Below, in pieces: positions 7,052 through 8,037 of a stretch of 8,037 nt of DNA (its first letter is position 1; every line of letters begins with the position of its first letter). Location of the stretch: contig JAKFWB010000456.1 of the NCBI GenBank assembly GCA_021732945.1, positions 1 to 8,037 on the forward strand. The letters are read 5' to 3'. Under the pieces are notes generated by a model. That model was not told where the DNA came from. It ran no database searches and saw nothing but the letters and a program-made list of their open reading frames with translations. Made by a program: the position numbers and the translations under genes. The DNA comes from Porphyrobacter sp. Its GTDB lineage: Bacteria > Pseudomonadota > Alphaproteobacteria > Sphingomonadales > Sphingomonadaceae.

Positions 7052-7390
7052 CTACCAAAATTCCTTGTCGCTGCGGTGAACCCGCCAAGCATTATCCCAC
7101 TTCTGGCCGACCGTGCCGTCGACGGGACGATGGCCAATGGGATGATCTCGCATCACGTCGTCGATATGCGGCTTATCCTTGTGCGAGGCGAACGCACCGA
7201 TTCCGTGTTCCTTCAGATAGGCGACGTAGGCGTGCTCATGCTCTGTCTTCGGTTCTGCCTTGCCCCATGCAACGTCCTGGAATTGGCGCTGGGCCGCTGA
7301 TTTCGGGCGACGCCGCTTCAGGCGAAGGTCTTCGTAAAATTCGAGATGCTCCTTCAGAAGCCTTTCAATCTGCCATCGATCGAGCTTCAT
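7052..7390 (-). CDS. DUF413/MaoP-like small basic protein, partner gene of the recombinase
   Basis: A 112-residue, charged, probably cytosolic protein. Residues 11-59 can be laid without gaps on the E. coli YifE/MaoP (DUF413) sequence as I remember it. Shared positions include L11, L12, H15, L22, L24, R26, P29, F37, V40, G43, E46, P47, T49, E50, E52 and Y58, an internally repeated pattern of basic-x-x-P-x-[ST]. MaoP is a DNA-binding organiser of the Ori macrodomain in enterobacteria. The DUF413 N-terminal stretch is missing here, and the C-terminus (70-112; PHIDDVMRDHPIGHRP and a Trp-rich end) does not match it. A strong GGAGG (plus 7398-7402) lies 7 nt before the ATG, in the 17-nt gap after the recombinase, so the two genes form an operon. 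The gene is convincing; the family link rests on memory and needs a profile search. Function is unknown. Confidence 0.7.
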   Translation of the reverse strand: MKLDRWQIERLLKEHLEFYEDLRLKRRRPKSAAQRQFQDVAWGKAEPKTEHEHAYVAYLKEHGIGAFASHKDKPHIDDVMRDHPIGHRPVDGTVGQKWDNAWRVHRSDKEFW

Positions 7391-7407
7391 GCGTCGGCCT
7401 CCGGGAT

Positions 7408-7980
7408 TTACGAACCACGCCTTATAGTCCGATACACTGTGGGCCGCGAGACCCTGTAAAGCTTGCTGAGGTCGCTGATCGAGTATTCCCCGGTGACATG
7501 CATCTTAAGGAGCTCGCGCTGCTGTAGGTCGGAGAGTTTGGGCGGCTTGCCGCGGAGTTTGCCCTTGTCCCGGGCGATCTTCATGCCCTCGCGGGTGCGC
7601 AGGCGGATGAGGTCGCTCTCGAATTCGGCGAAGGTCGCGAGGATGTTGAAGAACATTCGTCCCATCGGGTCGTTGGGATCGTAGACCTGCTTGCCGAGCG
7701 CCAGGCTCACACCGCGCTTCTCTAGTTCATCGGCGATCGCGCGGGCGTCCGGCACGGATCGGGCGAGGCGATCCAGCTTGGGCACCACCAGCGTCTCGCC
7801 GGCACGCACCGCGGCCAGTGCCTGGGCGAGGCCGGGGCGATCGCGGTTGCGGCCGGTCAGGCCATGGTCGGTGTAGATGCGATCCTCTGGCACGCCGAGC
7901 TCGATCAGCGCTTGGCGCTGGGCGGTAAGATCCTGCTTGTCAGTCGAGCAGCGGGCATATCCGATGAGGGTGGCGGTCAT
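7408..7980 (-). CDS. Serine recombinase (resolvase/invertase family)
   Basis: Site-specific DNA recombinase of 190 residues, the usual length for small resolvases and invertases. The catalytic N-terminal domain has GYARCSTDKQDL with Arg10 and nucleophile Ser12, then the LVVPKLDRLARS block with Arg71 and Arg74, and the dimerising E-helix around 113-132 (ATFAEFESDLIRLRTREG). The C-terminal helix-turn-helix spans about 148-188, with recognition helix SRPTVYRTIRR. Nothing appears truncated or mutated. It probably resolves multimers or cointegrates, or inverts a segment; the sequence does not separate these roles. No transposase accompanies it here. The ATG at 7980 lacks a clear ribosome site. The 57 nt upstream to the window edge could hold part of its recombination site. 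Confidence 0.93.
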   Translation of the reverse strand: MTATLIGYARCSTDKQDLTAQRQALIELGVPEDRIYTDHGLTGRNRDRPGLAQALAAVRAGETLVVPKLDRLARSVPDARAIADELEKRGVSLALGKQVYDPNDPMGRMFFNILATFAEFESDLIRLRTREGMKIARDKGKLRGKPPKLSDLQQRELLKMHVTGEYSISDLSKLYRVSRPTVYRTIRRGS

Positions 7981-7990
7981 TTGTAACGAA

Positions 7991-8036
7991 TGAGGCCCCT
8001 GTTTGAGAAATAAAAGCGTACCACCTAAATGAGAAT
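7991..8036. repeat. TGAG repeats upstream of the recombinase, possible recombinase binding region
   Basis: TGAG occurs at 7991, 8004 and 8030, the last two extended to TGAGAA, at intervals of 13 and 26 nt in an AT-rich patch just upstream of the recombinase start. Resolvase genes often lie next to their own res sites. The repeats are short and could be chance, and the region runs off the window. Confidence 0.2.
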
Positions 8037-8037
8037 T

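Noticed and set aside
6757..7527. Plus-strand open frame of 256 codons across the end of the DUF2939 gene and the recombinase pair
   Set aside because: It overlaps three better supported genes, has Arg/Pro/Ser-rich shadow composition and no ribosome site.
7981..8037. Resemblance of the AT-rich patch (GAGAAATAAAAGCG) to Tn21-type terminal repeats
   Set aside because: Only scattered matches, the GGGG end is not correctly placed, and no partner repeat or transposase is present in the window.

Overview
The window looks like part of an alphaproteobacterial, probably sphingomonad-type, conjugative plasmid or integrative element. The reasons are high GC throughout, an F-type tra gene of the TraG class at the left edge, a short Ala-rich signal peptide on an 8-stranded outer-membrane barrel, and a stand-alone serine recombinase at the right edge. 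The organism assignment is inference from composition and gene style, not from a database match.

Layout. (1) Positions 1-3349, plus strand: a nearly complete traG-like mating-pair-formation gene, open at the left edge. It has five predicted membrane segments, a long Ser-rich periplasmic part, a Gly-rich linker, and a C-terminal domain with the full His/Asp set of a MepA-type (M74, LAS fold) murein endopeptidase. (2) Positions 3388-5206, minus strand, convergent with traG: a cytosolic subtilisin-family protease, then 18 nt later a 90-residue protein resembling a free subtilisin propeptide/inhibitor (I9-like), then a 76-residue C-terminally anchored membrane protein with its own promoter-like sequence. 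(3) Positions 5324-5977, minus: a secreted outer-membrane beta-barrel protein followed by a GC-rich hairpin. (4) Positions 6189-6911, plus, divergent from the barrel gene: a membrane-anchored DUF2939-type protein with a Cys-containing tail resembling half a Sel1 repeat. (5) Positions 7052-7980, minus: a two-gene unit of a resolvase/invertase-type serine recombinase and a 112-residue protein whose middle aligns without gaps to the DUF413/MaoP (YifE) family.

How it fits together. TraG belongs to the transfer apparatus; everything after it is on different transcription units and reads as accessory cargo at the end of a tra operon, with the recombinase as the likely rearrangement or resolution function. 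The two most noteworthy items are the peptidoglycan hydrolase built into TraG, which would place a wall-opening activity on the mating-pair protein itself, and the protease plus separately encoded propeptide-like partner, both apparently cytoplasmic. No gap longer than about 210 bases lacks a gene. I saw no tRNA, rRNA, CRISPR array, insertion sequence or replication origin.
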